This document shows, one piece after another, positions 1-7,864 of a stretch of DNA of 18,068 bases. The notes under the pieces were generated by a model. The model saw only the letters and a program-made list of their open reading frames with translations, was not told where the DNA came from and ran no database searches. Position 1 is the stretch's first letter. Each line of letters starts with the position of its first letter. Origin of the DNA: CAZOIA01 sp964579675 (GTDB lineage Bacteria > Planctomycetota > Phycisphaerae > UBA1845 > PWPN01); NCBI GenBank assembly GCA_964579675.1, contig CAZOIA010000116.1, positions 1 through 18,068 on the forward strand, in the 5' to 3' direction. The translations under genes and the position numbers were made by a program.

Positions 1-460
1 ACACCCGAACCCGCCTCACGCGCAATCGGGGCCGCTGAAATACGCTTGTTTTGGGGCTAGTGCCGTTTTCGGTCGGTCAGTTTCTCCGGGGTGGCACGGG
101 TCCGCCGCGCACGATTCTCCCGGCGCCGGCCGCGGGTCAACGGGATACGTCAGCCAGCCCGGGCATGGGTTTCCGCGGGCCCGTGGACCGTCCGCTGAAG
201 CTGCTTCGCCGACGCGTTGCCCCGCGCCGGAGGCAACGCGAGAATCTCTCGCTGAAAGCGGTACCAGCGTGGCGGGACCAGCCTTGTTGGCAAGGAAGGG
301 GTCAGGAGAAACCGCTACGAATCGGTTGCAGAGGTGTGGCATAGGCACCGGAGGACGCAGTGGGGAGGACTGCGTCCTCCGGTGTCGCGCTGGCGGATAA
401 CATCGGGGATGGTATCAGGGCTTAGCCCGTCGCTCCCCTCCGCCCTCGGGCATGTTCATT
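1..460. other. Intergenic region without a supported gene
   Basis: No reading frame here has a recognisable protein family, a good ribosome binding site or planctomycete-like secreted features. The open frames on both strands look like random translations of GC-rich DNA. The only clear structure is the perfect inverted repeat at 346-384, listed separately. The stretch lies downstream of the minus-strand dockerin-like gene, so it probably holds that gene's 3' end and the intergenic space to a neighbour outside the window. Confidence 0.6.
346..384. terminator. Perfect 15-bp hairpin downstream of the dockerin-like gene
   Basis: The arm caccggaggacgcag (346-360) is exactly complementary to 370-384, with a 9-base loop at 361-369. 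It lies about 77 bases past the stop codon of the minus-strand gene that ends at 461. No T-run follows on either strand, so it is not a classical intrinsic terminator. It could instead stabilise the 3' end of the mRNA or be a copy of a palindromic repeat family. The pairing is seen directly; the termination role is inferred. Confidence 0.5.
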
Positions 461-2308
461 TCAGCCGGGCGGAGGATCATCGCATGCCGGATTGGCTGGT
501 ATCCCCGGGCCGCTGGCGCAGTTCTCGAACGCTCCGTAATCGTCTTGGTCGACGTCACCGTCCTGTCCATGCTGGTTGTTCTCGTCGCGGCGGTCGAAGC
601 ACCGGCAGTCGCCTGTGGCGCCGCCGCCGGGCCCGGTTAGGCACGCCTCGAACACGCCAAAGTCGCCCTGGTCGACGTCGCCGTCGCCATCGGCATCCGC
701 GAACGGCGTCCCGCAGCAAAGAATATCATCACAAGTCGTGCCGGGGCCGCCAAACCACCCGCCCAGTTCGTTGATGCAATAAACCTCGTCCTCGATGGTG
801 CAGGTGCCGTTCGGGTGACAGCAGGCTCCGGTGTAGACGTTGGGAACGTACTCGAGCTCGCCGTCGAAAACGCTCGCGGAATCCATGTCCGTCCTCATGT
901 ATCCCACCGGGGAGGACTGTGAATAGGTGAGGCACTGGGTCGGCGTGCCCCCCTCCTTGCACTCCCCGGTCAGGGGGTCAAGCTCGCAGCCCGGCCCGAC
1001 GCCCAGGGAGATGGTGTCGAACGGCCCCTTGTACAAGCGGGGGATGGCCGCATGCCACGGGGGGTTTGTCTTCGAAGCGTTGTAGAAGCTGTTGTCCACG
1101 TAAATGAGAATGTAGTCGCTGATGATCTTCAGGATGACGTGATTGTCCCCCTCGCTGAGGGAGAAGTTGTTGCACAGGTTGCTGGTTCCCAAGCCGATGT
1201 TCTCGGATAGAACGCCCGGCGCGGGCGGCCAGGTGACGTCTACGCCGCCCGCTTGCGGCAAGTCCTGGCCCGTTGAGAGATCCTTGAGTCCTCCGTATCG
1301 TGAGTTCCTGAGTTCCCTCCACTTGTTGCCATCGAACACCACGAAGTGGCCCATCGTCGGCTTGTGGGCATCCACTCCCTGTTCTTCGCATCCGCAGGGA
1401 TCCTTATCCAGAATCGCGCCGAAACCGAACGCAATGCTTGCCCAGGTCTTGCCGGTCTGGGTCTGGGGATCGTACGGCGGCACGAGGGGCGGGCAGTGCT
1501 CGTTGAGGTACTGCAGATCCGCCGCGTTCTCACTTACCGAACCGTTCACCTCCCGCACTTGCTGGCAAACGATGGGGTAAGGTCCCTGCGGGCAGCACTC
1601 CGGCCCGGGATAGGCCACGTTCGGATCGCCTCTCCAGATGTAGTCCGTCGGAGCGCGTTCGTCGCCCAGGCTCAACTCGACGTACGAGTTGTCAAACAGG
1701 GCCCGCTGGTTGCCGACACCACCTTTGTCGTGCAGGTAGAACACGACGACGAGCGGATGGTCGTCGGTGCCGTTGACCGCGTTCATCGCCGGGTTTATCG
1801 CCTGGATTCGGTCCAGGAAGCGGTGGCTGAACTGGGTCATGGAGTTGTAGCTGCCGCCCATTCCCCAGGTGTAGTTGGCCGTCGCCCTCATGCCCCGGGT
1901 GGTGACGACTTCGCCTGACACGCCACAGTTGCTGTCGTAATTGGCCTCGAACGCGCCTGGATCGGCGGGGCGTCCGACCGGGCTGGTAATGACCGGGCAC
2001 TCCATGAACGCCGGCCACTGCTCCCGGGCCATCTGATGCAGGCCTGGAGTCACCTGCTTGCTCACCCCGCAGCCCGTGCCGTCGTCGGACTTGCGCGGAT
2101 ATGAGCCTCCGGGATCGCCGGCGGGTACCGGGCCGCCTTCCCAGAACTCCTCATTGTCGTAAGCCCACTGACTGTAGTTGTCGAAGGGATCCGCCCAGAT
2201 GACCCTTTCGTCGGCCGGGTCGCGTCCGGGTCTGATCCGCGCTGCCGTTGCGACGGTCCAGCACGCCAGAAGTACAAACACAAACGTTCCTGCTATGACC
2301 TTGTTCAT
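461..2308 (-). CDS. Secreted protein with dockerin-like EF-hand C-terminus
   Basis: A 615-residue exported protein with no recognised enzyme domain. Residues 1-23 form a signal peptide (MNKVIAG, a hydrophobic core, then ATAA). The main body begins with WADPFDNYSQW and resembles the uncharacterised, probably beta-sandwich (LamG/concanavalin-like) extracellular proteins of planctomycetes; that fold is inferred. A cysteine-rich module with a GACC motif covers about residues 492-532. Two calcium-binding-loop-like repeats follow: DADGDGDVDQGDF (538-550) and DGDVDQDDYGAF (583-594). This resembles a type I dockerin or EF-hand repeat pair, and such C-termini are common in planctomycete exoproteins. 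The start is supported by GGAGG at 2316-2320, seven bases upstream. It is probably cell-surface or extracellular, with an unknown ligand. The HAF/PEP-CTERM gene lies upstream on the same strand, but 377 bases and a strong hairpin separate them, so co-transcription is doubtful. Confidence 0.85.
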   Translation of the reverse strand: MNKVIAGTFVFVLLACWTVATAARIRPGRDPADERVIWADPFDNYSQWAYDNEEFWEGGPVPAGDPGGSYPRKSDDGTGCGVSKQVTPGLHQMAREQWPAFMECPVITSPVGRPADPGAFEANYDSNCGVSGEVVTTRGMRATANYTWGMGGSYNSMTQFSHRFLDRIQAINPAMNAVNGTDDHPLVVVFYLHDKGGVGNQRALFDNSYVELSLGDERAPTDYIWRGDPNVAYPGPECCPQGPYPIVCQQVREVNGSVSENAADLQYLNEHCPPLVPPYDPQTQTGKTWASIAFGFGAILDKDPCGCEEQGVDAHKPTMGHFVVFDGNKWRELRNSRYGGLKDLSTGQDLPQAGGVDVTWPPAPGVLSENIGLGTSNLCNNFSLSEGDNHVILKIISDYILIYVDNSFYNASKTNPPWHAAIPRLYKGPFDTISLGVGPGCELDPLTGECKEGGTPTQCLTYSQSSPVGYMRTDMDSASVFDGELEYVPNVYTGACCHPNGTCTIEDEVYCINELGGWFGGPGTTCDDILCCGTPFADADGDGDVDQGDFGVFEACLTGPGGGATGDCRCFDRRDENNQHGQDGDVDQDDYGAFENCASGPGIPANPACDDPPPG

Positions 2309-2685
2309 GGGAATTCCTCCGCGACGAAAAAGGGACCCGCCCGCCGGCCGGCCGTTCCTTTACACCCGTTCCCTTGCCGGAACCACGAAACGGGTCAACC
2401 TCGTCTCAGTCCGGACGCATCTGTTGCGACCCGGGCAGACGAACCGGGAGCGGTCGTTGAGATCGACGGCCGCTGCCGGCACCTCTGCTCTCGATGCCTC
2501 CGGCTTCATCGGCCAGGCGACGCCTGCGATTTCATTCCCCGCGAGGACCCCCTGCTAGCGGATCGGCTCCGCTAGCAGGGGGTCTGCTCCTATGTTGAAG
2601 CGATCGGGTCCCCCCTCGGGAACACCTCTCCGGCCGACGCACGCCGTGCACGACCGGATTTCGAGAGAGGGCTCCGCCGCTCGCC
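2309..2685. other. Intergenic region between two minus-strand exoprotein genes
   Basis: This 377-base stretch contains the Shine-Dalgarno sequence of the downstream gene (GGAGG on the minus strand, 2316-2320) and a perfect 17-bp hairpin at 2546-2584. I see no gene in it. The promoter of the dockerin-like gene should lie between 2321 and 2545, but no convincing -35/-10 pair stands out. Confidence 0.6.
2546..2584. terminator. Perfect 17-bp hairpin, probable terminator or palindromic repeat
   Basis: The arm gaccccctgctagcgga (2546-2562) pairs perfectly with 2568-2584 around a 5-base loop, tcggc. It lies about 100 bases past the stop codon of the minus-strand PEP-CTERM gene, where a terminator would be expected. 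No T-tract follows on the minus strand, so the termination mechanism is uncertain. A dispersed palindromic repeat is an equally reasonable reading. Confidence 0.55.
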
Positions 2686-3795
2686 TTAAGACCGTCGCCG
2701 GCGCAGCATCGGCAACCCGAGCAACAGCAGCGACAGCGTGGCCGGCTCAGGAACGGTGTAAGCCCAGCCGTGCTCGACGCCGAGGTACTTGCCGTAGCCA
2801 CAGAAGCACGTGCCGTCGTCCGAGATACCGGTGACGTTGTTGAACTCCCAGCCGGTGGTATCGACGCCCTTGTCGTTAAGGTACTGCTCCACCGTCTTCA
2901 GGGAATTCTGGCCACCTGTGTTATCCCAGATCCAGGCCTCAAACCGGCTGTAGCCGTCGGTGTACTGCCAACCACCGATGACATTGCCGTCACCATCGAC
3001 GGCGTGGGCTTCGGTCCAATCCTCACCCGCCATGAGCGGGACGAGGTTGGGCGTGTCGGTGCCATGGACCCAGTAGTGGGCCTGCCAGGCACCAGACGCC
3101 GCCCAGCCCCAGCCGACGTAGACGTTGCCGTCGCTGGAGACGTTGTCGGACTCACCTTCGACGCTGCCGCTGGGACCGCCGGCATCGACCGGCATCCAGA
3201 CCCAATTCGCACGCATGGGGTTCCGGGCACCGCCGCCGCAGGGACTGCCCCCGCACTGGGCCACGCCGCCAAACCGGCCATTGTCCGAAGCGCCGAAGAA
3301 GCGCGAGTGGTCGTGGCCGCCGCTGGGTGCCCCGATCCGGGTTGACCAGGTCGGCGACGAGAACTTCTGCTTGAGGCGACAAGCGGTGGCACACGAGGTG
3401 CTCGTCGTGTAACCACTCATGTAGTAGTTGTCGCCGTCGTCCTTGGCGCCCAGATGTGTGCACTTCCAGTCGTACGTGCCCTCGCAGAGCTGCTCCATCT
3501 GCCATCCGGCGCCGGGCGTCCAGTTGGCGGCGGCCCCACCGACGTTACCGCCGATGACGGTGCCCACCGAGCCGCCGATCCTCTCGACGCCCTGGGCATC
3601 GTTGCCGATGACGCTCTGGGCGCCGTTGTCCCAAAGGTAGCCTCCACCGCCACCGTTGCCAACGATGAGCGACCCATCGTTGGACATATCCGTGGCCTTG
3701 CCGCTGCCAAGGTCAACGAAGATGTTGGCAGCCAGCGCCGACGACACCCCAAACGTGACGGCCAACGCCGCCAAACACACAACTACTTTCTTCAT
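2686..3795 (-). CDS. HAF-repeat PEP-CTERM exported protein
   Basis: This 369-residue protein carries a Sec signal peptide (MKKVVVCLAALAVTFGVSSALA, cleavage near residue 22) and a classic C-terminal PEP-CTERM tripartite signal: VPEP at 348-351, a leucine-rich helix, then LRRRRS at the end. PEP-CTERM proteins are sorted and processed by exosortase at the cell envelope, often in exopolysaccharide-producing bacteria. The body has about four HAF-like repeats (around residues 30-55, 215-245, 262-290 and 322-345). Each has an S-x-DG core, a VG or GG step and a closing aromatic. The HAF family is described as extracellular repeats of unknown function, perhaps propeller-like. The frame extends 27 codons further upstream, but 3795 is chosen because a strong GGAGGAGG (3802-3809) sits six bases before it and it starts the signal peptide. 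No exosortase gene is in the window. Function unknown. Confidence 0.88.
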   Translation of the reverse strand: MKKVVVCLAALAVTFGVSSALAANIFVDLGSGKATDMSNDGSLIVGNGGGGGYLWDNGAQSVIGNDAQGVERIGGSVGTVIGGNVGGAAANWTPGAGWQMEQLCEGTYDWKCTHLGAKDDGDNYYMSGYTTSTSCATACRLKQKFSSPTWSTRIGAPSGGHDHSRFFGASDNGRFGGVAQCGGSPCGGGARNPMRANWVWMPVDAGGPSGSVEGESDNVSSDGNVYVGWGWAASGAWQAHYWVHGTDTPNLVPLMAGEDWTEAHAVDGDGNVIGGWQYTDGYSRFEAWIWDNTGGQNSLKTVEQYLNDKGVDTTGWEFNNVTGISDDGTCFCGYGKYLGVEHGWAYTVPEPATLSLLLLGLPMLRRRRS

Positions 3796-4624
3796 ACCTG
3801 TCCTCCTCCGGGCTTTCTCTCGGGCTGCCCGCGCCCTCCTTGATTGAACCTCACATATTCTGACGCTTGTCATCAATCCTGCGGCTTCACCGGAACCGAC
3901 TCAGCCGCTACATGGTGGCTCGCGTCCCGATATCAGACTACTACTATCATCCGGTCCGGTGAGCGGGAACCCAACGGGCCCTGCCATCCTGACATGCCCA
4001 ATGTACCCAACAACGACCACCGCCGCCGTCAGCCGCCCGCCAACTCAACCGGTCCTTGCCTGTTCAGAGTCCTTGCACTTAGGAAATGCTGCCCTCCTCG
4101 TTTGTCCCGGTTCACCTCGGGCAAGCCCACATGGCCTTCCTCCAACCGGGACGGCGCACGACCTTGCTTACGCCCAACCTGCTCCTCTGCTGGCCACTTG
4201 AACAGTGTCCGCCAGCTCACGATGCGAAGATGCACATGACGCTATCAGGGTACCACCTGCCAGTTCACTTGTCAACGGTAATATGGCAAAACCGTCCACA
4301 GAAATGCATGGCAGCTCGGGCCGGACCTAGGTTTCCACTGCCCCCGGAGAGTGAGGTTATCGTAACCCACTGTAAACCAAGAACTTACTGCCTCCGGTTT
4401 TTCGTCGGGGCCCGCCCGGCTGTTTCCTGGCTCCCCGGAAAGCGACCAGATGGCTGGCCAAGGCACGGGGTATTCTCGCTGTGCCTCGCTGAAAACTGTG
4501 AGCTCGCGTAGACTCATATGCGCGGTTCTGGTGAACCGCTTGAGCGGCTTGTCGGGGAGCAGGGGGTAGAATGGCCGTGCGCGATCGGGCGTCACACTTG
4601 TGAGTGCGAGGCCGCGCAGGCTCA

Positions 4625-4691
4625 GGTCCGCCGACCAGGAGTCGCTATCAGAGGTATCGTTGTCCTGACCCGAAAGAGGACTCCTTGGACC
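4625..4691 (+). promoter_or_regulatory. Possible structured leader element
   Basis: Two nested complementary pairs are seen: ggtcc (4625-4629) with ggacc (4687-4691), and aggagtc (4637-4643) with gactcct (4679-4685). They enclose a 35-base internal segment. It lies about 100 bases upstream of the glycosidase start. It matches no riboswitch class that I recognise. It may simply be upstream of the promoter. Confidence 0.2.
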
Positions 4692-4727
4692 AGGCCAGCA
4701 ACGTCGGTAGGACTGTTCGAGGGCCGC

Positions 4728-4733
4728 TATGAT
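4728..4733 (+). promoter_or_regulatory. Candidate -10 box (TATGAT) for the glycosidase gene
   Basis: TATGAT lies about 55 bases upstream of the start codon at 4788 and matches the sigma-70 -10 consensus at five of six positions. No good -35 hexamer is visible at the expected distance, so this is only a candidate. A small hairpin (4747-4761) and the GGAGG ribosome binding site (4775-4779) lie between it and the gene. Confidence 0.25.
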
Positions 4734-4787
4734 ATTACCGATTTCCGGCCGCTTGGCGGCCCCTGGCTTTTCTCGGAGGTAGCTTAG

Positions 4788-7328
4788 ATGCCTAGGAATC
4801 TTACTCGGCGTTGGGGATTAGCAGGTGCTATCCTCCTTCTCGCCGGGCCGGCCACCTTTGCCGATGCCCGAGAACCAGTACTCGTGCCGCCGCCGAAGCA
4901 GGTGCGATGGTCCGGCGCGGAGCCCCTGGAACTGGAACCGGACGCCGTCGCGATCGTATTGGGAAGCAACCCGGATGTTGCCGAGCAGTGTGCCGCGGAT
5001 ATGCTGCAGAGATACGTCGCAAAGCGTTTCCAGCAAACGTGGCCAATCCTTCGCGGGTCGGGGCAGGAGGTGAAGCAGGAGAGCGTCGTCTTGCTCGGGC
5101 AGCGGACGACGAACGCCTGGTTGGATCGCCTGTGCGAAGAGAAGGGCATTGACCTGGGCACCGCATCACCGGGGCATGACGGTTACGTGATCGAAGCGTT
5201 CTCTCTGGCGGGTCGCAACGTCGTTCTGGTCGGCGGGAGCGACGCGCGGGGGGTGCTCTACGGACAAGACACGCTGTTTCAACTGCTGGCTGAGCACGAG
5301 GGCAGACTGACGTTACGACAAGCGTCGGTACGTGACTGGCCAACCGTACCCTGGCGCGGTCGTCCACAAACGGCGGTCGTACATCATCTGCAGCCGGGCA
5401 TCATGGACTGCTACGTAGCCTCGCGGGTCAACTTCATTGATCTCCGCAACGGCGTCTATGCCTTTCAGCCCGACTACCAGCTCACCGGGAAGGACAAGGC
5501 GGATATCGCCACCGCAATCGCAGACGCCCACAAGAGAGGGATCATCGTCTACGGGAGCGTCAACTGTGGAGTCCCGATCGCCAAGCAGGACCGTGTCCTG
5601 GCTATGTTCCGGCAGTTCATATCCCTTGGCGTGGACGGGTTGTGGCTATCCTTCGACGATAAGGGGCCGGGCGAAGCGCCCGAGGGAATTGTGCTTGAAG
5701 CCCTCAAACTCGCGAGCCAGCACGGGATTTCAGGAGCCCGGATTGCGATAACGCCGCCGAAGGGATCGTACCAGGTAATCGGGGCCCCATTCAACCGCTC
5801 GGTCATGGCGATCCCCGGTATGGAACGGGCTCTGTGGTTCTGGACGGCGCTGCCGTCGCCCGGTGCACTGGCCGACGCCCGCTCAATAGGGCTTGAGGTG
5901 AAGCCATCGTGGTGGCATAACTGGCCCAGGCCCGACAGCGGGTTCACCCATATCGGCAACAACTCTCTGTGCAGACGTTCGTATTTGGAGGTGCCGCCGA
6001 TGTCGGCTGGCTGGCATGAGCCCGACTACGAATACCTGGCCGACAACGGCTGCCACCTTGAGGCGGTCATGCCGTGGGGGGGGAACGCATGGAATCAGTA
6101 TTACGTCGTACCGGTCATCTGCTGGTGGGGATGGAACCCGGAGCATCACGACTGGAAAGCGGTTCGAGCGAGGATCTACGACATCGTCTTCGGCCCGTCC
6201 CCCGTCAGCTCGCTGGTGACGTTCGACGACACGCTGGCAAGCGCGAAATCCCTTTTCATTTACCCCTGGCGAGGCAGTTGCTGGAAGCCGTTGTGCCCTG
6301 CCCGGCTGAGAAGCCTCGACGATCGTCAGGAAGCGCTGGAGCTTCTGGCGAAGCTCGAGAGCGTACTCCAACGCATTGAGAAACGAAGGGGCGAAGAGAC
6401 CGTGCTCGACCAAACCCGTTCGCAAACGAACCTGCTGGGCGCCATGCGGACAGAGCTGAAGGCGGGGAGAGCGGCCGCCACGGCACCTTATCCGGAGTAC
6501 TGGTGGGACGAACATCAGAGGAAAGTGCTCAGTGCGATCTACGATGATGACACCAAACGGGCCGAGCAGTTGGCGGCAGGCGTTCGAGAGCGCGTAGTCC
6601 ACAGCGCGGACCAGATCGGCAAGGCGCTCGGGTTCCTGAGCGGAGTGAAGGAATATGCGGCATGGTGGACCAGGCGAGCCAATCTGAACGGGCAAGGCTG
6701 GCGAGACCTTGTCGCCGAGCGGCGAGCCGAGTTACCCCAGCGCGTGTGTGGATACGGCTACTACGAGGTTCTGATTTCCAACCTGCTCAAGGAACTGGAT
6801 AACGTTCCTTACGGGCGGGGACGGGGGGGCGCCGAGCGTGAGCTTCGAGTTCTGGCCACCGTCCTGCCGGACGGGCGGGAGCAGTTTCGGGGCGATTGGC
6901 TGGGCGGTCCGTACGGAGAAGGCGGCCAGCAAGTTGCCGTGTTTGCCCTTCACCGCGATGCCTATTCCCACGCCGGTGACTTCTGTGAACTCGGCGTGGC
7001 GATACCCGTGTCCGGCCGGCGGGATCGGCTCGGGCTACTCGTGTTCATGAATCGTTATACGAAGGACAAGCTGGGTCTTGAGCATGTCAAGGGGCGATGG
7101 GCCGGCTTCTGTTCTGTGCAGTTGATCTGGGGAGATCGCGTTCTGTGGGAAAGAGACGTGGGCTTGCCGCGAGACGGCAGCGAATGGGATCTCGTCAGGC
7201 TGCCCGTGGTTCCCGAGACGTTGGCGGAGCTGCCTTTGCGGCTGCGTGTCGTCGACCGGAAGAACTCGAACGGCATGCGAGCGATAGTCTTCGTGGGCCC
7301 GATTCGCCTCGTCGAACTCCCGGAGTAG
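4788..7328 (+). CDS. Secreted GH84-like beta-N-acetylhexosaminidase
   Basis: An 846-residue exported protein. Residues 1-27 are a signal peptide (RRWGLAGAILLLAG, then FADA). Residues about 30-175 resemble the GH20b-type alpha/beta domain that precedes the barrel in GH20, GH84 and GH67 enzymes (VPPPKQVRWSG near the start, GVLYGQDTLFQLL near the end). A TIM-barrel-like region follows, about 176-480. LSFDD at 287-291 matches the adjacent catalytic Asp pair of GH84 O-GlcNAcase-type enzymes (substrate-assisted hydrolysis of N-acetyl-glucosaminides), and WHNWPRPD (376-383) resembles the GH84 DNYPVND region. The GFYG signature of classical GH84 is absent, so it is a divergent member or a sister family. 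A helical linker and a C-terminal beta-rich domain (about 660-846), perhaps carbohydrate-binding, complete it. GGAGG at 4775-4779 fixes the start. The likely role is periplasmic or extracellular amino-sugar polymer or glycoprotein degradation; substrate unknown. Confidence 0.72.
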   Translation: MPRNLTRRWGLAGAILLLAGPATFADAREPVLVPPPKQVRWSGAEPLELEPDAVAIVLGSNPDVAEQCAADMLQRYVAKRFQQTWPILRGSGQEVKQESVVLLGQRTTNAWLDRLCEEKGIDLGTASPGHDGYVIEAFSLAGRNVVLVGGSDARGVLYGQDTLFQLLAEHEGRLTLRQASVRDWPTVPWRGRPQTAVVHHLQPGIMDCYVASRVNFIDLRNGVYAFQPDYQLTGKDKADIATAIADAHKRGIIVYGSVNCGVPIAKQDRVLAMFRQFISLGVDGLWLSFDDKGPGEAPEGIVLEALKLASQHGISGARIAITPPKGSYQVIGAPFNRSVMAIPGMERALWFWTALPSPGALADARSIGLEVKPSWWHNWPRPDSGFTHIGNNSLCRRSYLEVPPMSAGWHEPDYEYLADNGCHLEAVMPWGGNAWNQYYVVPVICWWGWNPEHHDWKAVRARIYDIVFGPSPVSSLVTFDDTLASAKSLFIYPWRGSCWKPLCPARLRSLDDRQEALELLAKLESVLQRIEKRRGEETVLDQTRSQTNLLGAMRTELKAGRAAATAPYPEYWWDEHQRKVLSAIYDDDTKRAEQLAAGVRERVVHSADQIGKALGFLSGVKEYAAWWTRRANLNGQGWRDLVAERRAELPQRVCGYGYYEVLISNLLKELDNVPYGRGRGGAERELRVLATVLPDGREQFRGDWLGGPYGEGGQQVAVFALHRDAYSHAGDFCELGVAIPVSGRRDRLGLLVFMNRYTKDKLGLEHVKGRWAGFCSVQLIWGDRVLWERDVGLPRDGSEWDLVRLPVVPETLAELPLRLRVVDRKNSNGMRAIVFVGPIRLVELPE

Positions 7329-7597
7329 GAGAAACCTGGGATCTGGTAGGAATCCCTTCCAACTACCCGATCAGTCACCTCTCACGATCTACTCAGGTAC
7401 GCGTGTCACAGCGGCCGCGAAGAAGAAAATGAAACGGTGGGGCCGGCCCCGATATGGGCGGGCGGGTACGCAAAGAGGTTTGGATGTACAATGGCACCAG
7501 TTGGAGCCAGGATACCGACAAGACGCAGAGATTCGTCTACGACGGCTGGAATGTCGTGCTTATGCTGAACCACGACAACGAGACCCTCCGCAAGTAC

Positions 7598-7678
7598 GCC
7601 CTTGACACGACGCGTCCCGCCAAGCGGGAGGGGTCGCGGCGCGATCCGGGGGTTCCGCCCCCCGCGGCGAGTCAAGGG
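7598..7678. repeat. 81-bp palindromic element inserted in the RHS relic
   Basis: Its ends are cccttgac (7599-7606) and gtcaaggg (7671-7678), an exact 8-bp terminal inverted repeat. The complementarity continues inward with two mismatches to about 16 bp. Inside are two hairpins: tcccgc/gcggga around caa (7615-7629) and ggggg/ccccc around ttccg (7648-7662). The trinucleotide tac occurs on both sides (7595-7597 and 7679-7681), consistent with a 3-bp target duplication, which adds 84 bases or 28 codons. It is too small to encode a transposase, so it resembles a REPIN/MITE-like or palindromic protein-coding element. Confidence 0.65.
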
Positions 7679-7708
7679 TACACCTGGGGACTGGACCTGT
7701 CCGGTTCG

Positions 7709-7771
7709 CAAGGACCCGCGGGCTTTAGCCCGCGCGGCCCTTCGACTGGTGAGGGCCTTCCCGCCAGTATT
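7709..7771. repeat. Second palindromic insert in the RHS relic
   Basis: This segment of about 63 bases separates the LSGS and HGAGG codons of the RHS motif. It contains the perfect palindrome cgcgggct/agcccgcg (7717-7734) and a second pairing actgg/ccagt (7745-7768). Its sequence differs from the 81-bp element, so it belongs to another repeat family. Its exact ends are uncertain by a few bases because no clear duplication is seen. Confidence 0.5.
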
Positions 7772-7864
7772 CACGGCGCCGGCGGCGGGCAGGGCTGGTT
7801 GCCGCCCCACGGTGGACCGGCATAATGAGACGCGGCAAGCGGGCGCGCGGCTGAGGAAACAGGA

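Larger units (their letters stand above)
3796..4787. other. Long non-coding region with several hairpins between divergent genes
   Basis: About 990 bases separate the divergent PEP-CTERM and glycosidase genes. No frame encodes a recognisable protein. Directly visible pairings are: agtg/ggtta with its complement at 4350-4371 (9 bp with one bulged A); gcggttc/gaaccgc at 4522-4539 (perfect 7 bp, loop tggt); a nested pairing at 4625-4691 (ggtcc/ggacc outside aggagtc/gactcct); and ggccgc/gcggcc at 4747-4761. Base composition is slightly less GC-rich than in the flanking genes. The region should hold both divergent promoters. An unrecognised small RNA or a structured leader for the glycosidase is possible but unproven. 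Confidence 0.5.
7451..7825 (+). pseudogene. RHS-repeat protein fragment interrupted by two palindromic insertions
   Basis: The translation GGRVRKEVWMYNG, then RFVYDGWNVVLMLN, then LRKY and YTWGLDLSGS is the conserved repeat region found near the end of planctomycete RHS/YD-repeat proteins. Family members usually read continuously as RKYTWGLDLSGSLxGAGG. Here the motif is broken twice: 28 extra residues separate RKY from TWGLDLSGS, and about 21 more separate LSGS from HGAGG. Both extra segments are self-complementary DNA and both keep the frame. Just after HGAGG, the expected GLL/GLV stretch is found in another frame, which implies a small frameshift. There is no signal peptide, no good ribosome binding site, and the rest of an RHS gene is missing. 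It is therefore a decayed remnant, although the frame stays open to a stop at 7825. Confidence 0.75.
7329..7864. other. Intergenic region with an RHS relic and palindromic inserts
   Basis: No intact gene is seen. Just past the glycosidase stop, a weak hairpin pairs gggat (7338-7342) with atccc (7352-7356) and may contribute to termination. The RHS relic occupies 7451-7825 and carries two palindromic insertions (7598-7678 and about 7709-7771). The ribosome binding site of the cupredoxin-like gene (GAGGA, 7853-7857) closes the region. No clear promoter for the downstream gene cluster is visible. Confidence 0.6.

Noticed and set aside
4300..4560. tRNA or known riboswitch in the leader
   Set aside because: The hairpins do not assemble into a cloverleaf and no conserved riboswitch core could be recognised by eye.
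4518..4787. Possible 89-residue protein directly before the glycosidase start
   Set aside because: No family resemblance, no good ribosome binding site, and it overlaps the hairpin-rich leader; better read as non-coding.
5883..6695. Minus-strand open frame of 270 codons inside the glycosidase gene
   Set aside because: It is a shadow of the plus-strand gene, which has a signal peptide, catalytic motif and ribosome binding site.
7590..7780. CRISPR array
   Set aside because: The palindromes are two different elements, each present once, with no regularly spaced direct repeats.
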